Positions 32,171 to 40,843 of a stretch of DNA of 64,000 nt are shown piece by piece. Source of the DNA: Actinomadura violacea. Its GTDB lineage: Bacteria > Actinomycetota > Actinomycetes > Streptosporangiales > Streptosporangiaceae. The position numbers and the translations under genes were made by a program. A model generated the notes under the pieces. The model saw nothing but the letters and a program-made list of their open reading frames with translations. It searched no databases and was not told the DNA's origin. Numbering within the stretch: position 1 is the stretch's first letter; each line of letters opens with the position of its first letter. Location of the stretch: NCBI RefSeq assembly GCF_017573465.1, contig NZ_JAGEPF010000027.1, forward strand, positions 1 through 64,000, read 5' to 3'.

Positions 32171-33823
32171 CTAGCGGCTTGCTGAACTTCCCGTCTCACT
32201 GGCGGCGGCAGCGGGCACCGCGGCCCCGACCGCGACGGCGGTCTCCCCCGCCGCCTCCGCGGAAGGCGCGTCGTCCGGCAGGTCGAGGCTGTCGCGCAGC
32301 GTCACCGGCTTGAGGAACGCCGCCGCGACGATCCCGACCACCGCGATCAGCGCGGAGAACAGGAAGATGTGCCCGGTCGCGTCGCCGTAGGCGGCCCGGA
32401 CGATCTCCCGGATGGGGCCGGGCAGCGCGCTGACGTCCAGGTTGCCGGTGTCGCCGCCGCCCGCCGCCGGGTTCACGCCGATCCGCGACAGGCCGTGCGC
32501 GATGTTGTCCGACACCCGGTTCGCCAGGACGGCGCCGAGGACCGAGACGCCGATCGTCCCGCCGAGCGAGCGGAAGAACGTGACGGTGCCGCTCGCCGCG
32601 CCGATCTCGTTCAGGTGCACCGAGTTCTGCACGACGAGGACGAGGTTCTGCATCGCCATGCCGACGCCCGCGCCGACCAGGAACATCCCGGCCCCGACGA
32701 ACACCAGCGAGGTGCTCTGGTCGATGGTGGCCAGCGCCGCGAACCCGGCGGTCAGCACGATCACGCCGGCGACGATGTAGGACTTGACCTTGCCGGTCCG
32801 GGTGGTGAGCCGGCCGACGATCGTGGACGAGCCGAGCACGCCGACCATCATCGGGATGGTGAGCAGGCCGGCCTCGGTGGGGCTGTAGCCGCGGCCGATC
32901 TGGAAGTACTGGCCGAGGAAGACCGCGCCGCCGAACATCGCCATGCCGACCGCGAGGCTGGCGAGGATCGCCAGGGCGGTGTTGCGGCGGGCGACGATGC
33001 CGAGCGGGACGATCGGCTCGGCCACCCGCGACTCGACCCACACGGCGACGGCCAGGATGAGCAGGCCCGCGCCGACCATCGCGCCGGTCTGCCAGGACAG
33101 CCAGGCGAACTTGTCGCCGACGAAGGTCACCCAGATGAGCAGCAGGCTGACGCCGCCGGCCAGCAGCGCCGCGCCCCAGTAGTCGATCTTGACGTCGCCG
33201 CGCCGGACCACCGGCAGCTTCAGCGTCTTCTGCAGCAGCGCGAACGAGACGACGGAGAACGGCACGCCGATCAGGAAGCACCAGCGCCAGCCGAGCCAGG
33301 AGGTGTCGACGATCAGCCCGCCGAGCAGCGGGCCGCCGACGGTGGCGACGGCCATGACGGCGCCGAGGTAGCCGTAGTAGCGGCCCCGGTCGCGGGGGCT
33401 GATCATCGCGGCCATGACGATCTGGACGAGAATCTGCAGCGCGCCGACGCCGAGGCCCTGCAGGGCGCGGAACGCGATGAGCTGCGCGCTGTTCTGCGCG
33501 AACCCGGACGCGATCGACGCGACGACGAAGATGACGATCGAGGCCTGGAGCAGCCGCTTCTTGTCGTAGAGGTCGGCGAGCTTGCCCCAGATGGGGGTGC
33601 TCGCCGTGGCGGTCAGCAGGGTCGCGGTGACGACCCAGGTGTACTGCGACTGGGTGCCCTTGAGCGTGCCGATGATCTGCGGCAGGGCGGTGGACACGAC
33701 GGTCTCGCTCAGCATCGCGACGAAGAGCACCAGCAGCAGGCCGCTGAGCGCCTCGAAGATCGATCTGCGCGACATGGTCGCGGACGGCGCCGGCGGGGCC
33801 GGCTGATCGGCGGACACGGTCAA
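32171..33823 (-). CDS. DHA2-family (EmrB/QacA) multidrug efflux MFS transporter
   Basis: About 550 residues with 14 predicted helices. The TTG at 33823 has GGAGG at proper distance and is preferred over GTG 33817. Motif C LGAVMAVATVGGPLLGGLIVD and motif A WGKLADLYDKKRL mark a proton-driven antiporter; LSETVVSTALPQIIGTL is the typical first helix (D1). It should export hydrophobic or cationic drugs. A small Ala-rich tail follows the last helix. It is divergent from a TetR gene with a palindromic operator between them, the standard repressor-pump arrangement. Confidence 0.9.
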   Translation of the reverse strand: MTVSADQPAPPAPSATMSRRSIFEALSGLLLVLFVAMLSETVVSTALPQIIGTLKGTQSQYTWVVTATLLTATASTPIWGKLADLYDKKRLLQASIVIFVVASIASGFAQNSAQLIAFRALQGLGVGALQILVQIVMAAMISPRDRGRYYGYLGAVMAVATVGGPLLGGLIVDTSWLGWRWCFLIGVPFSVVSFALLQKTLKLPVVRRGDVKIDYWGAALLAGGVSLLLIWVTFVGDKFAWLSWQTGAMVGAGLLILAVAVWVESRVAEPIVPLGIVARRNTALAILASLAVGMAMFGGAVFLGQYFQIGRGYSPTEAGLLTIPMMVGVLGSSTIVGRLTTRTGKVKSYIVAGVIVLTAGFAALATIDQSTSLVFVGAGMFLVGAGVGMAMQNLVLVVQNSVHLNEIGAASGTVTFFRSLGGTIGVSVLGAVLANRVSDNIAHGLSRIGVNPAAGGGDTGNLDVSALPGPIREIVRAAYGDATGHIFLFSALIAVVGIVAAAFLKPVTLRDSLDLPDDAPSAEAAGETAVAVGAAVPAAAASETGSSASR

Positions 33824-33892
33824 GGGACGCCTCCGGGTGGTGAGTGGGAACGCCGTATAGAAGGCGTCAGCGGCCCACATTATTCCCACTGG

Positions 33893-33919
33893 GCAAGTTT
33901 TCGCATCGGGAAAATTTGC
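33893..33919. promoter_or_regulatory. Probable TetR operator
   Basis: GCAAGTTTTC (33893-33902), 7-bp spacer, GAAAATTTGC (33910-33919): arms match at 9 of 10 positions. It is in the divergent promoter between the efflux pump and the TetR gene, ending 21 bp before the TetR ATG. Confidence 0.65.
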
Positions 33920-33940
33920 GCCCGCTAGGGTGAGGTCATC

Positions 33941-34534
33941 ATGGACACCACGGCCGGCGGGCTGCGCGAGCGCAAGAAGGAGGCGACGCGCACGGCCCTG
34001 CACGAGGCCGCGGTGCGCCTCGCCGTCGAGCACGGGCTGGACGACGTCACGGTCGAGGCCATCGCCGACGCCGCCGGCGTGTCCCGCCGCACCTTCTCCA
34101 ACTACTTCGGCGGCAAGGAGGACGCGCTCCTCTACGGCGACGAGCAGCGGATGCGCGGCATCCTCGACCGGTTCGCCGCCCGCCCGCCCGGCGAGACGTC
34201 CTGGACCGCGCTGCGCGCCGCGTTCCACGAGCTGTCCGGCGAGATCGGCGAGCCCGACCCGCGCTGGGCCGCGCAGACCCGGCTCGCCCGCGCGCACCCG
34301 ACCGTCCTCGCCCGCCAGCTCGCGCACTACGCCACGTTCGAGCGGGCCCTCGCCGACCTCATCGCGGCCCGCGACGGCCTGCCGCCCGGCTCCACCCGCG
34401 CCGTCGTCATGGCCGGCGCGTTCATGACCGCGCTGCGCATCGCCGCCCTCGCCTGGACCGAGCAGGACCCGCCCCGTCCCATGGCCGAGGTCACCGACGA
34501 GACCCTCACCGCGATGGCCGCCCCCTTCGCCTGA
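33941..34534 (+). CDS. TetR-family repressor, likely of the efflux pump
   Basis: 197 residues. LRERKKEATRTALHEAAVRL and DVTVEAIADAAGVSRRTFSNYF-GGKEDALLYG form the TetR DNA-binding domain; the rest is helical with the acyl/MftR-like C-terminal pattern (SSGRAVVM-type AVVMAGAFMTALRIAALAW). It is expected to repress itself and the divergent DHA2 gene, and to release on drug binding. GTGAGG lies upstream of the ATG. Confidence 0.9.
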   Translation: MDTTAGGLRERKKEATRTALHEAAVRLAVEHGLDDVTVEAIADAAGVSRRTFSNYFGGKEDALLYGDEQRMRGILDRFAARPPGETSWTALRAAFHELSGEIGEPDPRWAAQTRLARAHPTVLARQLAHYATFERALADLIAARDGLPPGSTRAVVMAGAFMTALRIAALAWTEQDPPRPMAEVTDETLTAMAAPFA

Positions 34535-34554
34535 CCGCCGATAGGGTCGGGTGG

Positions 34555-35220
34555 ATGCCGGCCACCACGCGCGCGACGCGCCCCAAGGAACCAGCCGCCC
34601 CCAAGCTCCCCGGCACCCTCGCGCCCGGCGACGACGTCCTCGAAGACGACGGCGTCCACCTGTCCGCGGACTACGGGCCGCTCGACCTGACCGGCCGCGA
34701 CGCCGAGGACGTCGAGTTCGACCGCTGCCGCTTCCGCGAGACCCGCCTCGCCGGCACCGCGCTGCGCCGCCCCGAGTTCACCGACGTCGAGTTCACCGGC
34801 TGCGACCTGGCGAACCTCCGCCTCACCGACGCGCGGCTGCACCGGACGGCGATCGACGGCAGCCGCCTCACCGGAACCGCCATGACCGGCTCCGCGCTGC
34901 GGGACGTGCTGTTCAGCGACTGCCGCGCCGACCTGTCGTCCTTCCGGTTCAGCCGGTTCAAGAACGTGGTGTTCCGCGACTGCAACCTCACCGACGCCAA
35001 CTTCCAGGAGGCCGACCTGTCCGGCGTCCGCTTCGAACGCTGCCGGCTGACCGGCGCCCAGTTCAGCAACGCCGTGATGAAGGGGACCCGGCTGTCCGGC
35101 TGCGACCTCTACGGGGTCCGGGGCGTGCAGAGCTTCGCCGGCGCCGCCGTCCCCGCCGCCGACGCCCAGGGCCTGCTGTTCGCCCTGGCCGCGGCGATGG
35201 ACATCACCATCGAGGACTAG
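34555..35220 (+). CDS. Pentapeptide-repeat protein
   Basis: 221 residues. After a Pro/Lys-rich N-terminus of ~25 residues, about residues 45-190 follow the A(D/N)LxX periodicity: VEFDRCRFRETRLAGTALRR, VEFTGCDLANLRLTDARLHR, NVVFRDCNLTDANFQEADLS, VRFERCRLTGAQFSNAVMKG. They should form a right-handed quadrilateral beta-helix. Some members (Qnr, MfpA) mimic DNA and protect gyrase from quinolones, but most have unknown roles, and the N- and C-terminal caps here are not the MfpA kind. It follows the TetR gene by 20 bp and may be cotranscribed. Confidence 0.85.
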   Translation: MPATTRATRPKEPAAPKLPGTLAPGDDVLEDDGVHLSADYGPLDLTGRDAEDVEFDRCRFRETRLAGTALRRPEFTDVEFTGCDLANLRLTDARLHRTAIDGSRLTGTAMTGSALRDVLFSDCRADLSSFRFSRFKNVVFRDCNLTDANFQEADLSGVRFERCRLTGAQFSNAVMKGTRLSGCDLYGVRGVQSFAGAAVPAADAQGLLFALAAAMDITIED

Positions 35221-35231
35221 CGCTCCCTGGG

Positions 35232-35645
35232 CTAGGACTCCTTCAGCTGGGTGAAGCGGATGCTGTTGCCGAACGGGTCGCGGAGCGCGGCGTCGATCCC
35301 GTACGGGCGCTCGGTCGGCTCCTCGGTGAACTCGACGCCCCGGTCCCGCAGCGTCTCGTAGGTCTTGCGGCAGTCGTCCACGCTGAAGATGAGGTGGCCG
35401 CCCGTCGCGCCCTTCGTCAGCAGCTCCCGGACCTGCCCGGCGGTCTCGTCCGACAGCGACGGCGGGCCCGGCCGCTCCAGCATGATCTGGCGGTCCGGGT
35501 CGCCCGGGACGTTGACGGTCAGCCACCGCATGGGGCCGAAGTCGACGTCGGCGTTCACCTCCAGGCCGAGCTTGCCGACGTAGAAGTCGAGGGCCTCGTC
35601 CTGGTCCAGGACGTAGATCTGGGAATGCGTGATCGCGTTGAACAT
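35232..35645 (-). CDS. VOC-family glyoxalase/dioxygenase-like protein
   Basis: 137 residues from ATG 35645. ITHSQIYVLDQDEALDFYVGKLG begins the first beta-alpha-beta-beta-beta unit and GGHLIFSVDDCRKTYETLRDRG the second; DPFGNSIRFTQL ends it. His at the first strand and a Glu/Asp set could bind a metal, as in glyoxalase I or extradiol dioxygenases. Substrate cannot be told. An AraC-type gene lies 48 bp upstream on the same strand, a very common pair, so it is probably part of one operon. Confidence 0.8.
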   Translation of the reverse strand: MFNAITHSQIYVLDQDEALDFYVGKLGLEVNADVDFGPMRWLTVNVPGDPDRQIMLERPGPPSLSDETAGQVRELLTKGATGGHLIFSVDDCRKTYETLRDRGVEFTEEPTERPYGIDAALRDPFGNSIRFTQLKES

Positions 35646-35693
35646 GCACGTCACGCTACTGAGCGCGCGGCGAGAAGACTTATCCGAAACTGC

Positions 35694-36086
35694 TCAGTCG
35701 GCCGGTCTCGTCCACGCCCTCGTGAAGCAGCTCGGGACGTCCACGGCCGCCGCCTCCCGCCGGTACTCGCGCGGCGACCGGCCGACGATCGCGCGGAACG
35801 TGCGGCTGAACGTGCCGGGGCTGCCGAAGCCGACCTCGAAGCAGATGTCCGTCACGCTGCGGCCGGTCTCCCGCAGCAGGAACATCGCCCGCTCGACGCG
35901 GCGGCGCTGCAGGTAGCGGTGCGGCGTCTCGCCGAAGGCCGCCCGGAACGCGCGGGAGAAGTGCGCCGGGGACACGTGCGCGATCCGGGCCAGGGCCGGG
36001 ACGTCGAGCGGCTGCGCGTAGGCGCGGTCCATCGCGTCCCGCGCCCGCAGCAGCCTGCGGTTGCTGTCCTCCACGGCACGGCTCAC
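35694..36086 (-). CDS. Short AraC-family regulator
   Basis: 130 residues, consisting only of the two-HTH AraC DNA-binding domain: LDVPALARIAHVSPAHFSRAFRAAFGETPH and RSVTDICFEVGFGSPGTFSRTFRAIVGRSPREYR (patterns VxxxAxxxxxSxxxFxRxF and DIAxxxGFxSxxxFxRxF). There is no ligand domain. It likely regulates the downstream VOC gene. About 110 bp separate its start from the stop of poxB; no regulator site was recognised there. Confidence 0.85.
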   Translation of the reverse strand: MSRAVEDSNRRLLRARDAMDRAYAQPLDVPALARIAHVSPAHFSRAFRAAFGETPHRYLQRRRVERAMFLLRETGRSVTDICFEVGFGSPGTFSRTFRAIVGRSPREYRREAAAVDVPSCFTRAWTRPAD

Positions 36087-36201
36087 GCCCCCATCCCACC
36101 ACGTCCGGCGGGGCGGGGGCGGCGGAGCTCTCAGCGGTCGGCGAGGGTGCGGGCGAGCAGGCCGGTCACGACGGCGTCCGGGTGAGCGCGGGCGAGCGGG
36201 C

Positions 36202-37938
36202 TCAGGGGCGGGGGATGTTGCGCAGGTTGCTGCGTGCCAGGTCGAGCATCTTGCCGACGCCGCCGGTGAGGACGGTCTTGCCGGCGGCGAGCGCGAAGCC
36301 CTTCACCTGCTGCGGCGTGATGTGCGGCGGGATGGACAGCGCGTTCGGGTCGGTGGCGACGTCCAGCAGGTAGGGGCCGGGGGCGGCGAGGGCGGTGGCC
36401 ATCGCCGCGCGGACGTCGGCGGGACGCTCGACGCGCGCGGCCTCGATCCCGGCGGCCTGCGCGATCGCGGCGTAGTCGACGGCCTCGTGGTCGGTCTCGT
36501 AGGACGGCAGGCCGTCCACCAGCATCTCCAGGCGCACCATGCCGAGCGACGCGTTGTTGAACACGATGATCTTGACCGGGACGCGGTGCAGCCGCACGGT
36601 GAGCAGCTCGCCGAGCAGCATGCCGAGGCCACCGTCGCCGGAGACGGAGATGACCTGCCGGCCCGGCGCGCCGTACTGCGCGCCGATCGCGTGCGGCAGC
36701 GCGTTCGCCATGGAGCCGTGCACGAACGAGCCCATCACGCGGCGGCGGCCGTTCGGGGTGATGTAGCGGGCGACCCAGACGTTGCACATTCCGGTGTCGA
36801 CGGTGAATATCGCGTCGTCGTCGGCGAGGTCGTCGAGGACGTCCGCGACGTATTCGGGATGGATCGGGATGTGCTTCTCGATGTCGCGCGTGTAGGCGGA
36901 GACCACGCCCTCCAACGCACGCGTGTGCCGGTGCAGCATTTCGTCGAGGTACGACTGGTCGCGTTTCTGCTCGACCTTGTCCATGACGAGCCGGAGCGTT
37001 TCACCGACGTCGCCGTGGACGGCGAGCGTGAGCGGTGTCCGGCGGCCCAGCTTTGCGGGATCGTCGTCCACCTGGATGGTGTTGCGGCCCGGAAGGAACG
37101 GGTCGTAGGGGAAGTCAGTGCCGAGCATCAGGACGAGGTCGGCGGCCTGCATCGCCTCGTAGCAGGCGCCGTAGCCGAGGAGTCCGCTCATTCCGACGTC
37201 GAAAGGGTTGTCGTACTGGATCCATTCCTTGCCGCGCAGCGCGTGCCCGATCGGCGACAGCAGTTTGTGGGCCAGCTGCATCACTTCGGCGTGCGCGTTC
37301 TGGACGCCGGACCCGCAGAACAGCATCGGCTTCCGCGCCCGGTTGAGGGCGTGCGCCAATTGGTCGACCTGGTCGGCGGGCGGCTTCACGATGCCCTTGC
37401 GGAACAGGAAGTCGTGCTCGCCGGTCGGGTTCTCGGCGTCCTTGCTCGCGACGTCCCCGGACAGCGCGAGGACGGCGACGCCGCCGAGGCCGACGGCGTG
37501 CTGGATCGCGGTCCGCAGGATGCGCGGCATCTGCCCCGGCGTGCTGATCAGCTCGCAGTAGTGGCTGCACTCGGTGAACAGCCGCTCGGGATGCGTCTCC
37601 TGGAAGTAGCCGCTGCCGACCTGCGTGCTCGGGATCTGCGAGGCCAGCGCGAGGACGGGCGCGCCGGAGCGGTGCGCGTCGTAGAGGCCCTGGATCAGGT
37701 GCGTGTTGCCGGGTCCGCAGCTGCCCGCGCAGACCGCGAGCCGCCCGGTCGTCTGCGCCTCGGCCGCGGCCGCGAACGCGCCCGCCTCCTCGTTGCGGAC
37801 GTGCACCCACTCGATGTCGCCGCCCGTGCGGCGGACCGCGTCCACGACGGGGTTGAGGCTGTCGCCCACCACGCCGTAGATCCGCCGGACGCCCGCCTGG
37901 CGGAGCACCTGGATGAACTGGTCCGCGACCGTCGCCAT
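36202..37938 (-). CDS. poxB: Pyruvate dehydrogenase (quinone)/pyruvate oxidase, ThDP-dependent
   Basis: 578 residues from ATG 37938. The ThDP enzymes' catalytic Glu is in HVRNEEAGAFAAAAEAQ; the ThDP-Mg motif is GDGGLGMLLGELLTVRLHRV to NN. A central FAD-type domain (SGVQNAHAEVMQLAHKLLSPIGHALRGK, split) and C-terminal segment NALSIPPHITPQQVKGFALA match PoxB, which decarboxylates pyruvate to acetate and CO2 and reduces membrane quinone. The short tail agrees with peripheral membrane binding. Monocistronic as far as can be seen. Confidence 0.88.
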   Translation of the reverse strand: MATVADQFIQVLRQAGVRRIYGVVGDSLNPVVDAVRRTGGDIEWVHVRNEEAGAFAAAAEAQTTGRLAVCAGSCGPGNTHLIQGLYDAHRSGAPVLALASQIPSTQVGSGYFQETHPERLFTECSHYCELISTPGQMPRILRTAIQHAVGLGGVAVLALSGDVASKDAENPTGEHDFLFRKGIVKPPADQVDQLAHALNRARKPMLFCGSGVQNAHAEVMQLAHKLLSPIGHALRGKEWIQYDNPFDVGMSGLLGYGACYEAMQAADLVLMLGTDFPYDPFLPGRNTIQVDDDPAKLGRRTPLTLAVHGDVGETLRLVMDKVEQKRDQSYLDEMLHRHTRALEGVVSAYTRDIEKHIPIHPEYVADVLDDLADDDAIFTVDTGMCNVWVARYITPNGRRRVMGSFVHGSMANALPHAIGAQYGAPGRQVISVSGDGGLGMLLGELLTVRLHRVPVKIIVFNNASLGMVRLEMLVDGLPSYETDHEAVDYAAIAQAAGIEAARVERPADVRAAMATALAAPGPYLLDVATDPNALSIPPHITPQQVKGFALAAGKTVLTGGVGKMLDLARSNLRNIPRP

Positions 37939-38042
37939 TGTTCCCCCCACTCGCCGTGCCTGAGAGGAACCTGCCCATGATCGTCCGGACGACACGTCGC
38001 GCGCCGTCCGGTCGGGCCGCGGACCGCAGCTAGCGGGCGGAG

Positions 38043-38825
38043 CTAGCGGGCGGGGCCGGCGGCGGACTGGCGCAGGCGCTCGGCCAGCGCGTGGAAGACG
38101 AAGAAGTTCGGGATCGAGCGGACCATGGTGGTGGTCAGCGACAGCCACCTGCCCTCGACCCGCAGCGAGACGCGGCCGTCCTTGACCTTGATCTCCTGGA
38201 TCTGCGACCACGGGACCGTCTTGCCGGACGCCGACACCGTGTGCAGCGCGAGCGTGATGTCGCCGAACTGCACCGCCCCGCCCGCCCGCACCGTCGCCAT
38301 CGCGTGCGGGAACTGGACGTCGGTCACGGCCTGCTGGATGGCCTGGCCCCATTCGGTGGGCCGCGCGAACCCGCCGGCCAGGGCGATCTCGTGGCCGGCC
38401 TGGTCCACCAGCCGGTAGTGGTACGAGGTGTGGGTGTAGGCGCCGTTGCGGTAGTGCCGGACGATGTTCTGGTAGACGGCGCTGGAGTCCCACCGCCGCA
38501 CGGTGATCTGCCCGTTCCGGCCGACGCAGACGAGGCCCTGCTCGTACAGGTGGAGCTGCTGGCCCTGCTTCTGCCGGTTGAGCAGCGCGAGCCGCACGAC
38601 GCGCACGCCGAAGACGACCGCGAAGATCCCCGCGAAGGCCCACAGGAGGATGGTGCCGGTGGCGAGGCCGATCAGCACGAGCAGGACCGCGACCCCGGTC
38701 ACCGCGTAGCCGACCTTCAGCCGGGACTCCGGGAACATCGTCGCCGGATAGGCCGCGCGATGGCCGCCGAGCCCCGCCTGGTGCGCCGCCGATCCGATCA
38801 TCGCGGACATGTCCACGGCTTCCAT
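38043..38825 (-). CDS. Membrane-anchored DUF6585-type protein
   Basis: About 260 residues; ATG 38825 after GGAG is preferred, ATG 38852 possible. Two adjacent hydrophobic helices (VGYAVTGVAVLLVLIGLATG and LLWAFAGIFAVVFGVRVVRL) follow a ~50-residue N-terminus. The cytosolic part begins QQLHLYEQGLVCVGRNGQIT and includes YRNGAYTHTSYHYRLVD, the marks of DUF6585, and ends with a PH-like region (KTVPWSQIQEIKVKDGRVSL). The family is uncharacterised. It is divergent from a MarR gene. Confidence 0.65.
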   Translation of the reverse strand: MEAVDMSAMIGSAAHQAGLGGHRAAYPATMFPESRLKVGYAVTGVAVLLVLIGLATGTILLWAFAGIFAVVFGVRVVRLALLNRQKQGQQLHLYEQGLVCVGRNGQITVRRWDSSAVYQNIVRHYRNGAYTHTSYHYRLVDQAGHEIALAGGFARPTEWGQAIQQAVTDVQFPHAMATVRAGGAVQFGDITLALHTVSASGKTVPWSQIQEIKVKDGRVSLRVEGRWLSLTTTMVRSIPNFFVFHALAERLRQSAAGPAR

Positions 38826-38997
38826 CGGCTGCTCCACGGCTCCGCTCGTCATGATCCCGACGGGGACAATATTGTCTGCTTGGGCGGGTACGGCAAGTGC
38901 GCGGGTCAGCGGCCCGTCCGGAGGCGTCCCCGCACTCCCGGCACGTTGGTCAAACCATGAATCACTTTCCCCGCCCGTCCGGGCTAGGGTGGCGCCC

Positions 38998-39528
38998 ATG
39001 GACGACGAGCGCGAGGACCTGGACTTCTGGTCGTTCGTCGACCTCGCCGGCGGCCGGCTGGCGGACGAGTTCGGCTTCCCGCACCGGCTCGCGACCCGGC
39101 TGCTGCTCACGCTGAACCGGGCGTCCGCGATCGTCACCTACGACCTGGAGTCCACCGTGCACCGGCCGCGCGGGCACTCCTGGGCCGGGTTCCGGCTGCT
39201 GTTCGTGACCTGGCTCGCCGGGCCGCTGGAGCCGGGCCGCGCCGCCACCCTCGCCGGGATGAGCCGCGCCGCCGTGTCGAACCTGGCCAAGACGCTGGTC
39301 GCGGACGGGATGATGGTGCGCACGCCGGGTGAGCGGGACGGCCGCTCGGTGATCCTGTCGCTGACCGACGACGGCCGCGACCGGATGCTGGAGATCTTCG
39401 CCGGCCAGCACGAGCGGGAGCGGCAGTGGGCGGGCGTGCTCACCGAGACCGAGCAGAAGATGCTGATCATGCTGCTGGACAAGCTGATCGCGAACCGGCA
39501 CCGGTTCGACGTCCGCGAGCGCAGCTAG
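38998..39528 (+). CDS. MarR-family regulator, possibly of the homogentisate operon
   Basis: 176 residues. HSWAGFRLLFVTWLAGPLEP and ATLAGMSRAAVSNLAKTLVADGMMVR carry the winged HTH, and DGRSVILSLTDDG the wing. It lies 118 bp before hmgA on the same strand, with an A/T-rich spacer (39600-39630: TAGTAAACGCATTAATCATC) in which it could bind. Control of tyrosine catabolism is therefore plausible but not shown. An N-terminal extension of ~25 residues precedes the usual fold. Confidence 0.85.
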   Translation: MDDEREDLDFWSFVDLAGGRLADEFGFPHRLATRLLLTLNRASAIVTYDLESTVHRPRGHSWAGFRLLFVTWLAGPLEPGRAATLAGMSRAAVSNLAKTLVADGMMVRTPGERDGRSVILSLTDDGRDRMLEIFAGQHERERQWAGVLTETEQKMLIMLLDKLIANRHRFDVRERS

Positions 39529-39646
39529 CCCCTCACCCCGCCGCCCGGTCCTCGACCGGTCCAGGGCCTTTTCTCCGCCCGCCGCGGGCCGTAGTGTCGC
39601 GGGGAGATAGTAAACGCATTAATCATCTGCGGGAGGCGAGGGACCC

Positions 39647-40843
39647 ATGGCGCACTATCGGCGGGTCGGCGATGTGCCGCCGAAGCGGCACACCCAGCAC
39701 CGGGACGCATCGGACCGGCTCTACTACGAGGAGCTGATGGGCGAGGAGGGCTTCTCCTCCGACTCCTCGCTGCTCTACCACCGCGAGATCCCCTCCGCGA
39801 TCGTCGACGCGCGGCCCTGGGACGTCCCCGACCCCGCGACGACGCCGAACCACCCCCTCAAGCCGCGCCACCTCAGGCTGCACGAGCTGTTCCCGAAGGA
39901 GACCTGGGCGGGTACCGACGCCGTGACGGGCCGCCGGCTGATCCTCGGCAACGCCGACGTCCGGCTGTCCTACGTCGTGGCCGCCGCCGAGTCGCCGCTG
40001 TACCGCAACGCGACCGGCGACGAGATCGTCTACGTCGAGTCCGGCGCCGCGACCGTCGAGACCGTCTTCGGCGCGCTGGAGGCGAAGGAGGGCGACTACG
40101 TCGTCATCCCGACCTCCACCACGCACCGCTGGCTGCCCGCCGGGGACGAGCCGCTGCGCGCCTACGCCATCGAGGCCACCGGCCACATCGCGCCGCCGAA
40201 GCGGTACCTGTCGCGGTTCGGGCAGTTCCTGGAGAACGCCCCGTACTGCGAGCGCGACCTGCACGGCCCCGGCGACCTCCTCACCGCCGGCGGCACCGAC
40301 GTCGAGGTCCTCGTCAAGCACCGCACGTCCCGCGGCATCGGCGGAACGCGCTACACCTACGCGAACCACCCGTTCGACGTGGTCGGCTGGGACGGCTGCC
40401 TCTACCCGTTCACGTTCAGCGTCCACGACTTCGAGCCGATCACCGGCCGCGTCCACCAGCCGCCGCCCGTCCACCAGGTCTTCGAGGGCACCAACTTCGT
40501 CGTCTGCAACTTCGTGCCGCGCAAGGTGGACTACCACCCGCTGTCCATCCCTGTGCCGTACTACCACTCCAACGTCGACTCCGACGAGATCATGTTCTAC
40601 TGCGGCGGCGACTACGAGGCCCGCAAGGGCTCCGGCATCGCGCAGGGCTCGGTCTCGGTGCACCCCGGCGGCATCGCGCACGGCCCGCAGCCCGGCGCCT
40701 ACGAGCGCAGCATCGGCGCCGAGTTCTTCGACGAGCTGGCCGTCATGGTCGACACCTTCCGCCCCCTCGAACTCGGCGAGGGCGGCCTGGCCTGCGAGGA
40801 CCCCGCATACGCGTGGACCTGGGCGGGAAGGCGGAACCCATGA
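39647..40843 (+). CDS. hmgA: Homogentisate 1,2-dioxygenase
   Basis: 398 residues, ATG 39647 after GGGAGG. The non-haem Fe(II) ligands are visible in YYHSNVDSDEIMFYCGG (His, Glu) and HPGGIAHGPQPG (His). GDEIVYVESGAATVET is the N-terminal cupin. It opens the ring of homogentisate to maleylacetoacetate in tyrosine and phenylalanine catabolism. The protein is of the shorter actinobacterial form (about 390 residues versus 430-445 in proteobacteria and animals). First gene of an operon; its stop overlaps the next start (ATGA). Confidence 0.93.
   Translation: MAHYRRVGDVPPKRHTQHRDASDRLYYEELMGEEGFSSDSSLLYHREIPSAIVDARPWDVPDPATTPNHPLKPRHLRLHELFPKETWAGTDAVTGRRLILGNADVRLSYVVAAAESPLYRNATGDEIVYVESGAATVETVFGALEAKEGDYVVIPTSTTHRWLPAGDEPLRAYAIEATGHIAPPKRYLSRFGQFLENAPYCERDLHGPGDLLTAGGTDVEVLVKHRTSRGIGGTRYTYANHPFDVVGWDGCLYPFTFSVHDFEPITGRVHQPPPVHQVFEGTNFVVCNFVPRKVDYHPLSIPVPYYHSNVDSDEIMFYCGGDYEARKGSGIAQGSVSVHPGGIAHGPQPGAYERSIGAEFFDELAVMVDTFRPLELGEGGLACEDPAYAWTWAGRRNP

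Noticed and set aside
34555..35220. Quinolone-protection (MfpA/Qnr) function of the pentapeptide protein
   Set aside because: It has an extra Pro-rich N-terminus and lacks recognisable MfpA features; most pentapeptide proteins have other or unknown roles.
36131..36200. Possible C-terminal gene fragment (ARAHPDAVVTGLLARTLADR) between the AraC gene and poxB
   Set aside because: It reads like a natural helix, but it is about 20 residues in a shadow frame with no start or matching family, too short to support.
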